Shown here piece after piece: positions 1 through 10,444 of a stretch of DNA of 64,000 nt. Made by a program: the position numbers and the translations under genes. Source of the DNA: Synaphobranchus kaupii (lineage: Eukaryota > Chordata > Actinopteri > Anguilliformes > Synaphobranchidae); assembly GCA_029718625.1 (NCBI GenBank), contig CM056391.1, positions 24,678,141 to 24,742,140 on the forward strand. The letters are read 5' to 3'. The first letter of the stretch is position 1. Every line of letters begins with the position of its first letter. The notes beneath the pieces are model-generated. The model saw only the letters and a program-made list of their open reading frames with translations, was not told the origin of the DNA and did no database searches.

Positions 1-145
1 GAAATATGCCAGGGAAAACAAATCTCTGGTTTGAAGGCTGGAAAAAGTTCTGTTTCAGCCAATGCCGTTTTTATTCCAGTTCAACCATATTGCAGAGGAT
101 GACATTTAGCGGTATTATTTTTCCATATTATAGTGACAGTTAGCC

Positions 146-3100
146 TTCTTCTTCGTTTGGGTGGGATCTTTTGTCCCACATCCCCAGGCTCGGGGCCGAG
201 GGGCTATCCTTTTACCACCCCGAGCCTAGGGGGGGGTTCACCCGGACTATATTTCAGGGCACACCTCCAGTAGCCACGTCACCGTGTCATCATCCAGAAC
301 CGACAGACCATGCATCCCATTGGGTGCCCGATAAATCGGGCAGTCCAGGATGACATGGTCTGCGGTTTGTTCCTCCGCGCCACACTCGCAGGCTGCGCAA
401 GAAGCCAAGCCCCATCTGTGCATCGATGAGCGGAAGCGCCCAACGCCGGTCCGGAGGCGGTTAAGCCTCACCCATGCCAGTCTAGGCAGGTCCACCCCAA
501 TAGGGGGAAAACCGACGTCTGGGATGAAGTCACGGAGTCTAGAGGTGTTCTCCTCCCACTCCGTGCTCCAGATGTAATCCGCCCACCGTGCCGCACTGAT
601 GTTAAGATCACTGCATTGCTGCAGGAATTCCTGTGCGGCAGGCACAAATGGGTGTCTCGACTTAAGGCGCCGGGGAGGCTCAGCAATTACAGCGAGCCTT
701 TCGTGGAGCAGATGGTTTGGCTCCATGGCCCGGCACGCGAGACGTGCTGTGGCTCCCGCGCGGCGAAGCCCAGCGGGCTGGATGCCTGCAAGAATGGGAA
801 GATTGTCCACGGGAGTGGGACGCAGGCATCCTGTCACGATGCGCAAGGCTTCGTTGATGGGCGTATCGATGAGGCGGGTGTGGGCACTGCGACACCATAC
901 CGGTGCGCAGTACTCACTAGTCGAGTAAACAAGGGCCAGGGCTGCCGTACGCAATGTTCTTGCGTCGGCGCCCCAGCCTGACCCGACTAGTCGCCTCATC
1001 AATGCCACACGAGATGTTAACTTCTTGCGCAGTGACTCAAGATGTCGGCGAAACGTGAGCGACCTGTCCAATGTCACGCCGAGGTAGATTGGCTCAGCGC
1101 AGCATGGCAGGGGTGTTCCGCCAATATATATTCGGAGCTCACGTTTAGCCTCCCTGTTGTTAAGATGGAAGGCCGCCGACACCGTCTTTGCCTCGCTGAG
1201 CTTCAACCTCCATTTCCAGAGGTATGCCACTAGTGTCTGCATGTCCTGGCTCAAAGTCCCCTCCAATGACTGCCAGTCTCCAGCGGAGTACACCAACGCG
1301 AGGTCATCCGCGTAGGCATACTTCCGCGAGACTGTATCAGGCAAGTCATAAGTGTAGATATTATAGAGGAGGGGGGCCAGGACAGATCCCTGGGGGACGC
1401 CGTTCTTGAGGCGTCGTAACCTGCTTTGCTGTCCGCTACCGGTGGTAAGGTTAAAGCTGCGATTTCGGACAAGCTCCAAGATCATACTGACCATGTGCCT
1501 GTCCGGCAGCAGGCGGAGCAGCTTGCAGGTGAGGCCGCGGTGCCATACGGTATCATAGGCAGCCGTCAGATCGACAAAAACGGCTCCGGCCTTCTTCTTG
1601 AACGAAAAGCTGTCCTCGATGTCTTGAGTCATCAAAGTGACTTGGTCTACGGTCGATCTCCCGCGTCGGAACCCGGCCTGCTCCCGAGGGAGCAGTGGGT
1701 CGACGATCGGTTCGACGCGGGCGTAGATAAGACGCTCGAGGATCTTGAAGGGGATGCAGAGCAAGGAGATGGGACGGTAGCTCTTAGGATCCCCTTCAGG
1801 CTTATTCGGCTTAGGGATCGCGACAACTAGGGCTCTTCTCCAGATTTTGGGGATCTTGAGTTGGCGCAAGCAGGAAGAGAGGAAAGCTCTTAACCAGGAC
1901 TTCAGGGCAGGTGCGGCATGGAGTATAAGCTCCGGGCAGATGGAATCAGGGCCCGGAGCTTTTCCTGGCTTTAGGTGCTGGAGGGCGGCAGCGAACTCCT
2001 CCGGTGTGAATTCACCGGAGATGTTATCGCTGCTAGATGTTGGGGCCCTCCAGAGGTCAGACACTTCCTTTGCCACGAGTCGTGATGACTCGCGGTCTTT
2101 ACCCTCGTATACCCCATTTTTCACAAATTGTGATGCGATTTTATTTGCAGAAATGGGGCAGTGACGAGGTGAGTGTCTTGACCTGCCAGTGAGGTTGTTC
2201 AGGATACTCCATGCCTTGCGGCTGGAGTGCGAGAAGTCGATGGAATTGACAGCCTCCTCCCAGCGCTCTTGTCTCCTCCGGCCGAGTCTTGACAACAGGG
2301 CTGTAGCAGCCCTGTTTGACTCGGTTCCGGCAGGAGCCTGAAGGAAAACGCGGTAGAGGTTCTCGCACTCCGCATCCCAGCACGGTTTGTAGCTATTGCG
2401 ACGTCCGCGTGGGATGGATTTCTTGGCCGCTTTCACTAACATGCCACAGAAGTCCCGGTATGCCTCATCCACGTTGTTGGTATTAGGCGATGGGAGACGC
2501 CACGTGGATTTGTTAGTGAAGAGGCGGAAGCGTTTCCAATTGGCCTTACGGAAATTCCATCGCTTCACCGGCTCACTCGGGATAGAGTCCACGAGTTTAG
2601 GCACGGTTATCAGCGATGGTCGATGTTGGGACCGCGGGAACTTTCCGAGCACACGTCTGTCCGGGAGCTGGTTGTCTGCACCGACACTCGCAAATGCCAC
2701 GTCAGGATTCGTCCCAGTGTTCCAGCGACCGGAGAGAAAGCTGGCTGCACCCTTTGGATCGTATAACAGGGCCAGGCAGTTGTTAGCTGCCCAAGCAGCC
2801 AGGTTCTCTCCGTTGGGCGTGTTGGTATTGTACCCCCAGTCTTCATGCTGACAGTTAAAGTCGCCAGCATAGAGACAGGGGTGGGGGAACACCGGGACAG
2901 ACACCGGCGTGAATCGCGAGGGGGGAGGCTTGTAGACGTTTACAATTTTAAAACCGGCAACGTCCACGCACAACCACTCAATCTCCGAGTCAGCCGGAGA
3001 TTGATCGGCGAGAGTCCAGCTCAGCCTTTCATGGACAAACGTGGCAAGGCCGTGTTTCCTGCTTAGGATAGACCCAGCTAGTGTGAAATTTGGTAATACT

Positions 3101-3389
3101 AGCTTATCTGCTGAAAAGCAATGGGTCTCCTGGAGGAGGATGACGAGGGCCTTGGTGGTATAGGCCAGCTCCTCGATGACGCTGATCTTGTTGGAGGTGA
3201 GTCCTTCGGTGTTCAGCTGCAGTATTCTGGGTTGGAGGCCAGCGGAGTAATCACCACCGGCTCTCCTCCCCGACTGCAGCCGAGCACCAGCCCGGGTGAG
3301 GGCCCTAAATTGGCAAATTCTGTTTCGCTTATGACTGCGATTGGCAGTCATAAGTTACTGACGGGAGACACCACGAGAAGGTGCCCCCC
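146..3389 (-). mobile_element. Non-LTR retrotransposon (LINE), jockey/I-like, with target-site duplication
   Basis: Seen: a minus-strand insertion bounded by a perfect 10-bp direct repeat, acagttagcc, at 136-145 and 3390-3399. On the minus strand it starts with a run of G at 3389 and ends in a short GAA-repeat tail (146-154, ttcttcttc on the plus strand). The 3' UTR, about 100 bp after the ORF stop, is GC-rich with CCCGAG/CTCGGG stretches. Known: such 3' microsatellite tails and short duplications are left by target-primed reverse transcription in jockey/I-group LINEs. Inferred: the copy holds ORF2 and only about 38 bp upstream of its ATG, so any ORF1 was lost by 5' truncation or was never there. 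An in-frame TAA two codons before the ATG could be the ORF1 stop. The exact clade (I, Nimb or jockey) is not certain. Confidence 0.93.
247..3351 (-). CDS. LINE ORF2: APE-type endonuclease and reverse transcriptase
   Basis: A 1034-codon frame with no stop. The endonuclease/exonuclease/phosphatase domain covers about residues 40-250: LNTEG at 45-49 (metal-binding Asn), QET at 74-76 (catalytic Glu), GDFN at 163-166, and SQH at 241-243. Most relatives read SDH at the last site, so the Asp partner of the catalytic His is Gln here. The reverse transcriptase covers about 500-780: SYRPISLL at 524-531, FVDLTAAYD at 592-600 with the first catalytic Asp, GVPQGSVLAP at 651-660, and YADD at 680-683. A C-terminal CxC...HxxxxC cluster (CAACEC...DHVILDC, about 986-1004) is the zinc-knuckle-like end of this group. 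No RNase H domain is evident. The protein would nick genomic DNA and prime cDNA synthesis there. The ATG at 3351 follows an in-frame stop by two codons. An intact frame plus a clean duplication suggests a fairly young insertion. Confidence 0.92.
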   Translation of the reverse strand: MTANRSHKRNRICQFRALTRAGARLQSGRRAGGDYSAGLQPRILQLNTEGLTSNKISVIEELAYTTKALVILLQETHCFSADKLVLPNFTLAGSILSRKHGLATFVHERLSWTLADQSPADSEIEWLCVDVAGFKIVNVYKPPPSRFTPVSVPVFPHPCLYAGDFNCQHEDWGYNTNTPNGENLAAWAANNCLALLYDPKGAASFLSGRWNTGTNPDVAFASVGADNQLPDRRVLGKFPRSQHRPSLITVPKLVDSIPSEPVKRWNFRKANWKRFRLFTNKSTWRLPSPNTNNVDEAYRDFCGMLVKAAKKSIPRGRRNSYKPCWDAECENLYRVFLQAPAGTESNRAATALLSRLGRRRQERWEEAVNSIDFSHSSRKAWSILNNLTGRSRHSPRHCPISANKIASQFVKNGVYEGKDRESSRLVAKEVSDLWRAPTSSSDNISGEFTPEEFAAALQHLKPGKAPGPDSICPELILHAAPALKSWLRAFLSSCLRQLKIPKIWRRALVVAIPKPNKPEGDPKSYRPISLLCIPFKILERLIYARVEPIVDPLLPREQAGFRRGRSTVDQVTLMTQDIEDSFSFKKKAGAVFVDLTAAYDTVWHRGLTCKLLRLLPDRHMVSMILELVRNRSFNLTTGSGQQSRLRRLKNGVPQGSVLAPLLYNIYTYDLPDTVSRKYAYADDLALVYSAGDWQSLEGTLSQDMQTLVAYLWKWRLKLSEAKTVSAAFHLNNREAKRELRIYIGGTPLPCCAEPIYLGVTLDRSLTFRRHLESLRKKLTSRVALMRRLVGSGWGADARTLRTAALALVYSTSEYCAPVWCRSAHTRLIDTPINEALRIVTGCLRPTPVDNLPILAGIQPAGLRRAGATARLACRAMEPNHLLHERLAVIAEPPRRLKSRHPFVPAAQEFLQQCSDLNISAARWADYIWSTEWEENTSRLRDFIPDVGFPPIGVDLPRLAWVRLNRLRTGVGRFRSSMHRWGLASCAACECGAEEQTADHVILDCPIYRAPNGMHGLSVLDDDTVTWLLEVCPEI

Positions 3390-3399
3390 ACAGTTAGCC

Positions 3400-3670
3400 A
3401 ATACTTGCGTTGTTGGAAAAAAAAGTTCTTAAATAGAATGAAAGTCCATATTGGCAAACTGTCTTCAGTTTCTGTTCTCATCTTATCTGTTCACCAGAGA
3501 CTGTATTGTTGACAACTGAGGCCTTGTTTTTTTTTGTCCTGCAAACTGCAGTGGCTAATGTTTGGATACAGACAACAGCACAAATCACTGGAAGTATGCC
3601 CATATTTGTGAGTTGGTTTTCTTTAATAAGCAATAGATCACTTTCATAGTGTGCAGCCTAGTACGTATAG
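3400..3670. other. Unassigned spacer between two LINEs
   Basis: About 270 bp of AT-rich DNA between the first LINE's duplication and the tail of the next. It has a short poly-T run near 3527. No gene or repeat is recognised. Confidence 0.5.
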
Positions 3671-5796
3671 TCAATCAATCAATCAATCAATATTTATTTA
3701 TATAGCGCATTTCACAACAAGTTGTCACAATGCACTTCACAGCAAAACAGCAAAACCCAGCCTAAACTCCCCACAAGAGCAAGCCAAAGGCAACAGTGGC
3801 AAGGAAAAACTCCCTGGTGTAACTAGGAAGAAACCTTGGAAGGAACCAGACTCAATGGGGGAACCCATCCTCCTCTGGTCGGCTCAGGGTCTAGGGCTTA
3901 AGGACCAACATGGTCAAAACAGCCAATGTCCATGATAATACAATTTGCAGCAGCTAGATGACAGTCCAGATGTGGCGGCAGTGATGGTGGGGAACCGGGC
4001 GCCGATGGCGGCGGGAGCAGCTGGCAGCGGTGGTAAGGAGGGAGGGGCAAGCGGCAACGGACAGGAAGCCGGACAGCAACTCTCGAGATGCGGGGCATAA
4101 GCCCCGCCGGCAGAATGTGAAAAAAAGAGAGAGAGAAAACAGTTAGGGGAAGTGTAATAGAGCAGCAGGAGCACCAACTGGAGGGGTGGGGGGTGGGGAA
4201 GGGGTGGGAGGGTTGGACAGGTGCCCCCGCCAGGAGTAATCTATGGCTGCATAGCTATGAAGACAGAGTTTGAGGAACCATGCAGTCATGAGAGGGAAAA
4301 CAGTCCTACCCACCTATCAAGAGCCAGCCCAGGAAGATGGGGTCACAGCTGTTGACAGGTGACAGTAAGGAAAGGATGCCACCCCACATTACTCTATGGC
4401 TAAATGCTTCTCTGGTCCTGTCTCCAGACTATAGCTCATTATAAGCCTGATCATAGAGGTGCGTTTTTAATCTAGACTTAAATATTGAGACAGTGTCTGA
4501 TTCCCTTATAAGTTTTGGTAGGGTGTTCCACAGTAGTGGCGCTCTGTAAGAGAAAGCTCTACCACCCGTCAAGTTTTTAGATATTCTTGGGACTACTAGG
4601 TAGCCTGCGTCTTGGGAACGGAGTGATCTTTTTGGCTTATATGGTAAGAGCAGATTACATATATACACTGGCGCAAGTCCATTTAAGGCTTTAAAGGTCA
4701 GAAGCAAAATCTTAAAGTCTATCCTAAACTTAATTGGTAGCCAATGAAGCGATGCTAGTACTGGGGTAATATGCTCATATTTCTTAGTTCTAGTTAAAAT
4801 GCGAGCGGCTGCATTCTGTACAAGCTGGAGATTATTTAGCAAGGATTTAGGGCAGCCAGATAGCAGGGCATTACAGTAATCTAGCCTAGACGTAACAAAA
4901 GCATGGATCAGTTTCTCTGCGTCCCCTATTGATAGGAAGTGCCTTATTTTAGCTATGTTTCTTAACTGAAAGAAAGCTACTCTAGATATGTTTTTTATGT
5001 GCGCGCTAAAGGTTAGATCTGGGTCTATAGTAACACCTAGGTCTTTCACAGCTGAGTTTGGAACAATTAAACAACCATCGAAATTTAAAGTAGATGTACC
5101 CAGTTTCTCCCTTTGTTTTTTTGGACCTAAAACCAGCATTTCGGTCTTTTCTGAGTTTAGGAGCAGGAAATTGGAAAGCATCCAGGCTTTAATATCTGCA
5201 ATACAAGCCTCTAACCGAGAAAGTGGTAGTGCCTCACCGGGTTTCATGGAAATGTATATCTGCGTATCGTCCGCATAGCAGTGAAAATCTACCCCATGTG
5301 CCCGAATAATATCACCAAGGGGTAGCATATATAATGAAAAGAGTACTGGGCCTAGCACTGATCCTTGTGGAATACCATATTTCATTACTGAGTAACTGGA
5401 TGATACTTCATTTATTTTAACAAACTGCTTCCTATTGTATAAGTATGATCTGAACCATGCAAGAGCTTGACCATTTAGTCCAACACAGCCCTGGAGTCTG
5501 TTTAGTAGAATTTTGTGATCTATTGTATCAAAAGCTGCACTTAAGTCAAGAAGTACAAGAACAGATACAGAGTTTTGGTCGGCTGATAATAGTAAATCGT
5601 TAATAACTTTAACAAGTGCCGTTTCAGTGCTATGGTAGGGTCTAAATCCTGACTGGAACATTTCATGGATATGGTTTGAGCTAAGGTATGCACCAAGTTG
5701 CTTAGCAACAGCTTTCTCTAATATTTTTGATAGAAATGGAAGATTTGAAATGGGTCTATAGTTTTCCAGTTTGTCAGATTCGAGGTGTAGTGTAGA
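3671..5796 (-). mobile_element. 5'-truncated L2-type LINE
   Basis: Seen: a minus-strand element with an RT frame (separate entry), a GC-rich 3' UTR at 3690-4428, and a TCAA-repeat tail (TTGA on the coding strand) at 3671-3691. The UTR next to the tail carries the tttatatagcgc-type sequence common at the ends of fish L2 elements. Homology to L2 reverse transcriptase starts abruptly just upstream of the LENYRPIS motif near 5785-5800, so the endonuclease and N-terminal half are missing, as in most LINE copies. No convincing target-site duplication was found. The 5' boundary is uncertain by about 30 bp. Confidence 0.88.
4429..5796 (-). pseudogene. L2 LINE reverse transcriptase, truncated at the N-terminus
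   Basis: The frame stays open upstream of the first Met (5661) to a stop at 5824-5826, and that upstream part still reads as RT ([21 protein letters not shown]), so the Met is internal to the old protein. Numbering from Met 5661: [12 protein letters not shown] at 5-16, LDLSAAFD at 38-45, [10 protein letters not shown] at 96-105 and YADD at 129-132, then the thumb and a typical L2 C-terminus ([20 protein letters not shown]). Known: L2 proteins have an N-terminal endonuclease, which is absent here. The RT part has no stop or frameshift over about 455 codons, so truncation happened at insertion and decay has been light. It cannot retrotranspose by itself. Confidence 0.9.
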
Positions 5797-5829
5797 TGGT
5801 GAAAAGTTTCTGTTTGCAAAATATCAGTT

Positions 5830-6835
5830 ATAGTGTTTCACAAATTCATTTTAGAATCATAAAATTAATCCAGAACAAGTCTTGGAGTAGGGCAGTTAAT
5901 TATAACTTGACATTCTTTGTGGGGGGGTGACAGAATGGAACATCTTTTGAAACCTGTGAAGTCAGCCAACCGCTTCTTTGCCACTGCAATCCACCAGCTA
6001 AGCAACGGTCTGCAGCTACTGTACCATAGGACATTACAACTGGGAGGATTAGAGACATGCAATCTACTGAAAGTGGTGCCATTGGGAGGCAAGGGACACC
6101 CTCCTGACGTGAAGTCTCTCTCCCTAAATGACACTTAGCGCAAAAATATGCATTGTTCCTCTGGGACTCCTGGTCAAAATCAGTGAGGAGTCATACTTTT
6201 TATATTTATTATTGGACGTTTTGCATTAACCTTAAGAAAAATGTTTGATTGAACACACCAAGCATACATGAAGTAGAATCACATTATAAGGTTGATTTGT
6301 AAATGCTTGGCTCATCCAGCCAAACTGTGGGCTTTATTCAGAGAATCACCTTTAAAAAAAGCTGTTTTGTTTTTAATGGGACAGATTGATTGTTATCGAC
6401 AGTTTCACAACTACGAATGGCAGCCAGGAAAGAAGGCAAGTAGCGCTTAACCTGTCACATCCCATGTAATAGCGGAAAAGCCAATAACCTGTGAAGGTTC
6501 ACGCAGTTTCTCGCTCTCTAGTAGGAGGAAAGATGTTCTGTTCCTCGACTTTGAGCGGCAATACTCTGAATGCATCTGTTTTTTTCTTTAATTGAGGAGA
6601 GACTCAATCTAGGGTGCCAGTAATGAGATGGCATGTTGAGAGTGAATATAAATTACCATCTGCCCCCATCGCTGTGTCCATCTGCTTCAGCATTCCTGCA
6701 TACTCCCACGTCAGGTCGCCAAAACCTGACTTTAGATGTTCAGCACCAGCGGAGCAGCATCGCAGCGGTGATAATGGTACGGCTCATTATGGAATAAACA
6801 AGCATTTGTTCTGTGTGGGTAGGCCTATTCAGATA
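5830..6835. other. Unassigned AT-rich interval
   Basis: About 1 kb with no recognised gene or repeat. Short open frames here show no protein-like motifs. Confidence 0.5.
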
Positions 6836-6837
6836 TG

Positions 6838-6842
<5 letters not shown>

Positions 6843-6870
<28 letters not shown>

Positions 6871-6884
6871 CTGTGCATATATAC

Positions 6885-6932
<48 letters not shown>
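6843..6932. repeat. (TA)n microsatellite, two blocks
   Basis: TA repeats at 6843-6870 and 6885-6932, separated by ctgtgcatatatacg. The second block abuts the Tc1 fragment that starts at 6933. Confidence 0.97.
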
Positions 6933-6935
<3 letters not shown>

Positions 6936-7172
6936 ATTCAGTGACCCCTCATGCCCTGTGGATGGGGGCATTGTCACCCTGGAAGAGACCACTCCCATCA
7001 GGATAGAAATGTTTCATCATAGGATAAAGGTGATCACTCAGAATAACTTTGTATTGATTAACAGTGACCCTTCCCTCTAAGGGGACAAGTGGACCTAAGC
7101 CATGCCAGGGAATGCACACACCAGCATAACAGAGTCACCTCATTGTAGGGGGGTTTCCTTTAATTTGTCACC
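6933..7172 (-). mobile_element. Tc1-like fragment, family B (copy 1)
   Basis: The stretch aligns by eye with 51800-51950 and 62990-63156: a shared segment around ggaagagaccactcccatca and tagaaatgtttcatcatagg, then a right end reading tttaatttgtcacc. Read on the minus strand, the family encodes the Tc1 motif around DGSGLxQDDNA. Only the right end survives; the rest is replaced by the TA microsatellite. Confidence 0.75.
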
Positions 7173-7531
7173 TGTATATACGTGAGAAAATTGTTGGTAT
7201 AATCACTTTAAAGTGGTCAGTTTTGGTGACTTTTGGGGGGAGGATACAACTTAATTCTACCATTTGTTCGGCAACAAATGAAATATAATACAAGCCAGAT
7301 CTTTAAAAGTAAAATAAAATGTAATTTAAAAAGTAATGGAGTTACATTCCCTTACAAAACTGTATAGTTTGCTGCAAACTTGCTGCTAATATGTTGCGCA
7401 TTTGCCACAAACTAAATTGTTTACCACAAAATGTTGCCAGAGGTTTGTCAGAGTTTGCCAGCAGTGGTGAACTAAAAACTTTGCCAGAAGTGAATGGCAG
7501 TTCCGACAAAGCTAATTTGCATGTGAAAATA
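7173..7531. other. Possible older repeat (gene-free)
   Basis: AT-rich, with recurring near-palindromic pieces such as gtttgctgcaaac and tttgccacaaac, echoed at 8075-8150 beyond the Tc1 MITE (gccgcaaacctgcggc). This suggests the MITE landed inside an older repeat, but no class can be named. Confidence 0.35.
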
Positions 7532-8074
7532 CACTGCCCGGCCAAAAGAAAAGTTGCACACTCTAATATTTCGTTGGACCGCCTTTAGCTTTGATTACGG
7601 CGCGCATTTGTTGTGGCATTGTTTCGACAACCTTATGCAATGTCACAACATTTATTTCCATCCAGAGTAGCATACGTTTTTGGCTGAGATCTTGTATTGA
7701 CAACGGGAGAGTCGAACCACTCCGTAAAGTGTTCTCCAGCACATCCCAAAGACTTTCAATGGGGTTAAGGTCAGGAATCTGGTGGCTAATTCATGTGTGA
7801 AAATGATTCCTCATGCTCCCTGAACCACTCTTTCACAATTTGAGCCCGATGAATCTTGGCATTGTCATCTTGGCATATGCCCATTGATGGGATAACCTGG
7901 TCATTCAGTACATTCAGGTACTTCGCTGACTTCATTTTATTGCTGCATAATGTTGCTGAGCCTAGACCTGACCAACTGAAGCAACCCCAGATCATAACAC
8001 TGCCTCCAGAGGCTTGTACAGTGGGCACTATGCATGACGGGTGCAATGGCGACTTTTTTTTTGGCTGGGCAGTG
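7532..8074 (-). mobile_element. Non-autonomous Tc1-like element, family C (copy 1)
   Basis: Seen: 543 bp bounded by TA dinucleotides (7530-7531 and 8075-8076), with inverted ends cactgcccggccaaaag and its mirror ttttttggctgggcagtg. The inside still encodes, on the minus strand (7786-8046), part of a Tc1 transposase: [12 protein letters not shown] and QDDNAKIH, the region around the second catalytic Asp. The N-terminal DNA-binding half is missing. The copy at 17027-17563 has the same architecture, so this is a deletion derivative that spread as a family. Known: TA duplication and DD34E-type motifs define Tc1/mariner elements. Confidence 0.9.
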
Positions 8075-8459
8075 TATGAGCTTGCCGCAAACCTGCGGCA
8101 ACAATGCCAAAGGTTTAACGCAAATTTCCCAGAAGAAGGCCTATATATTTGTAAGGGTTGTCACTGCAAAAACGGCCGCAACTTTTTACAGAGCTTAATG
8201 CTACATATATATCCGTTTTGTATTTGTTAGAGCTTTCATACAACAGTAACCATTTATAATGGAAATGTATCTCTAAAAATCTCCAATTACTGCTTGGTAA
8301 CAGAGGTTCAGCCAGAGATTTTGGAAGTGTTAATGCAAACCTAGGCTACATAACATGCTGTTACCAACCCCTATTTATTTGAACCGGAATACACAAACAA
8401 AGAGCAAAATCAAATTGAAGAGGATAGAAGGGGAGGGGAAACCTCGATCACTTTAGCCT

Positions 8460-8524
8460 GCAGCCCATTTAATGCAGATGGCATGACTGCAGCCCATTTA
8501 ATGCAGATGGCATGACTGCAGCCC
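8460..8524. repeat. 29-bp perfect tandem duplication
   Basis: Two identical 29-bp units at 8460-8488 and 8489-8517 (each starting gcagcccatttaatgcag), plus 7 bp of a third. The duplication lies at the end of the open frame at 8469-8765 and supplies its stop codon. Confidence 0.95.
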
Positions 8525-8765
8525 AGTCATAATTCTGAGCTACCAGTTTATGCTCATCATAGAACTTTGCCATCTCTGCACTAACACGGATTGTGCGTCT
8601 CGCCCACTTGAAACGTTCCAAGAAACTTTTCCTGTGCCCACTTCCATCAACATATCGCAATGCAAATGACAGGAATGACGTGAGTGATGTTAAATCCATG
8701 TTTTGTCCGTGTCGATGTTCCACTGCGTCCAGCACAGAACACAAGGCAGGAGAGCAGAACAGCAA
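8469..8765 (-). pseudogene. 98-codon open frame, possible transposon-derived fragment
   Basis: I do not recognise this protein with confidence. The frame contains ALRYVDGSGHRKSFL, loosely like the RYVD-type stretch found in some hAT/ZMYM transposases, and its C-terminus is cut by a stop arising from the 29-bp duplication. About 600 bp downstream on the plus strand, a motif gaggaggcagtgcctccc (9363-9380) resembles the ends of some fish hAT elements. The stretch 8460-9400 may therefore be a decayed hAT copy. It could equally be a chance open frame. Confidence 0.25.
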
Positions 8766-9414
8766 TTTAGCTAGCTAACGTTAGCGCCCTCGTCCAATTT
8801 AACTGTTGATCTTACTAAATAAAAATAATAATTGATATAAAATGTGTCTAGTTGCGATAAATACTGAATGAAAGAATCCAATATTTGAAAATTTAACTAC
8901 AGGTCTGCTACTTATTATCTCTTTTTTATTCAAAACTTGCCTTAGCCTACTCGCTATCACTGAATAATCGGTAGCAAAGAGTGGGAGGGACTCGTATATT
9001 TAATTGACAGTGCTGTTGTTCAATCATGGCATGACTGTTATTTTAGGAAACTATAATTGGGCTAAAGCGCTACCTCCCCTCACGTGACTTTTCACAATTA
9101 AAATGACAACTGAAATAAAAAAATAAATAAAAAACAGGAGCCTCCGGGTCTTTGATGTATACGTATCCTCGGAGGCAATCTCAAATTTGTTTACGCTATT
9201 TCCCTTTTTGGCCGATAGAGATCACTGTTTCTGTCGCAATGTTTTACTGAAAATAATCTCCCCCTTTGTATCACGTTTATTTGTATTTGCTTTATTAATT
9301 TGATTGATTTCATTTAATTCTCAAGGAGATATTTTAAGTATATATTTCATATTTTTTATTTTGAGGAGGCAGTGCCTCCCTTGCCTCCCTGGAGGAGCCT
9401 ATAAGTGAGCACCA

Positions 9415-9962
9415 TAATTCATTGGGCAGTGTCCAATTTTTTGTTATTTTGGTTCTGTACTCTAGCACTTTGAGTTTGAAAGGATACAATGACAATTGAT
9501 TTGAGGGTATTTTCATCCATATCGGATGAACCGTTTAGAAATTATAGAACCTTTTGTACATAGTCCCCCCCATTTTCTGGCATCAAAAAATATTGGACAG
9601 TTTAATATAATGTACAATATTAGTAATCATTTTTTATATTTTTTTGGTCGCATATTCTTTGCATGCCATGACGTCCTGATGTCTGTGACCAAACAATATC
9701 AAAAGACTCTTGATATTTTATTTTTTGGTACTCTTACAAGCCATACTATAACTTCTCTGCATTTGAATGGATCTCTATGGGAATTGGGGGGTGGGACTAG
9801 ATTGTATCAAATGAGCCTCAAACCATCACTCTGCTGCCAGATATGCAGTATATATGGATGGATCACTTTAAGTGTTTTCCTGTTAAGACAAATTTTCCTG
9901 TTGAACTCTATGGAAAAAATAAGTCAGGAGAAGAAACCATTCAAGTTATCCATCCATATCTA
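9415..9962. mobile_element. Decayed copy of MITE family D
   Basis: Parallels the element at 25278-25903 over most of its length: shared order of ggttctgtactctagcac, ccatatcggatgaaccg, atgccatgacgtcctgatg, and tctctgcatttgaatggatc. The terminal repeats are eroded, and the right part (9800-9870) is shared instead with the reverse-oriented fragment at 37375-37575. No intact duplication remains. Confidence 0.75.
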
Positions 9963-10444
9963 ATACTTTGGCGCATCTAATTTGCAGTCTTAGATGTTAG
10001 GAAATGACTAAAGTATATTTTTGCATTTATATTGCCTTATATAATATGGTTTTTGTTAAACTGCATTTGAAAAAGAAAACAATACAAATAAATGTTTTCA
10101 CATTGTGGTAAACCAATGTCATGTTTGTTGAAATTTCTTAAAACCCATGGTTTTCTCCCTAATAATGTGTGCAAAGTATTTGAATTCAAATAGGCCCAAT
10201 ACATAAAAATACCAAAGATATACTTACGATTTATGAAAAATATTGTTAACACAATACATTTCCAAAATGCCTTCAGAATTTCCAAAATGACCTCAAAATT
10301 CTTTAAAAAGGGGAATTTTCTTGGAACTTTATAACCCTACACATAGGGTGTAACAATGTGCTTCAAATGGACAATGAAGCTGTGTTCATGTTTGGGTAGG
10401 TTTGGATAGGTTTTCACTGGTTTGGGTAGTTTTTTGGACACCTA
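9963..10444. other. Unassigned AT-rich interval
   Basis: Nothing recognised. It includes a short internal repetition (gtttgggtaggtttggatag, 10393-10412). Confidence 0.5.

Noticed and set aside
9526..9963. 145-codon plus-strand frame
   Set aside because: It lies within a decayed MITE family D copy and translates its non-coding interior.
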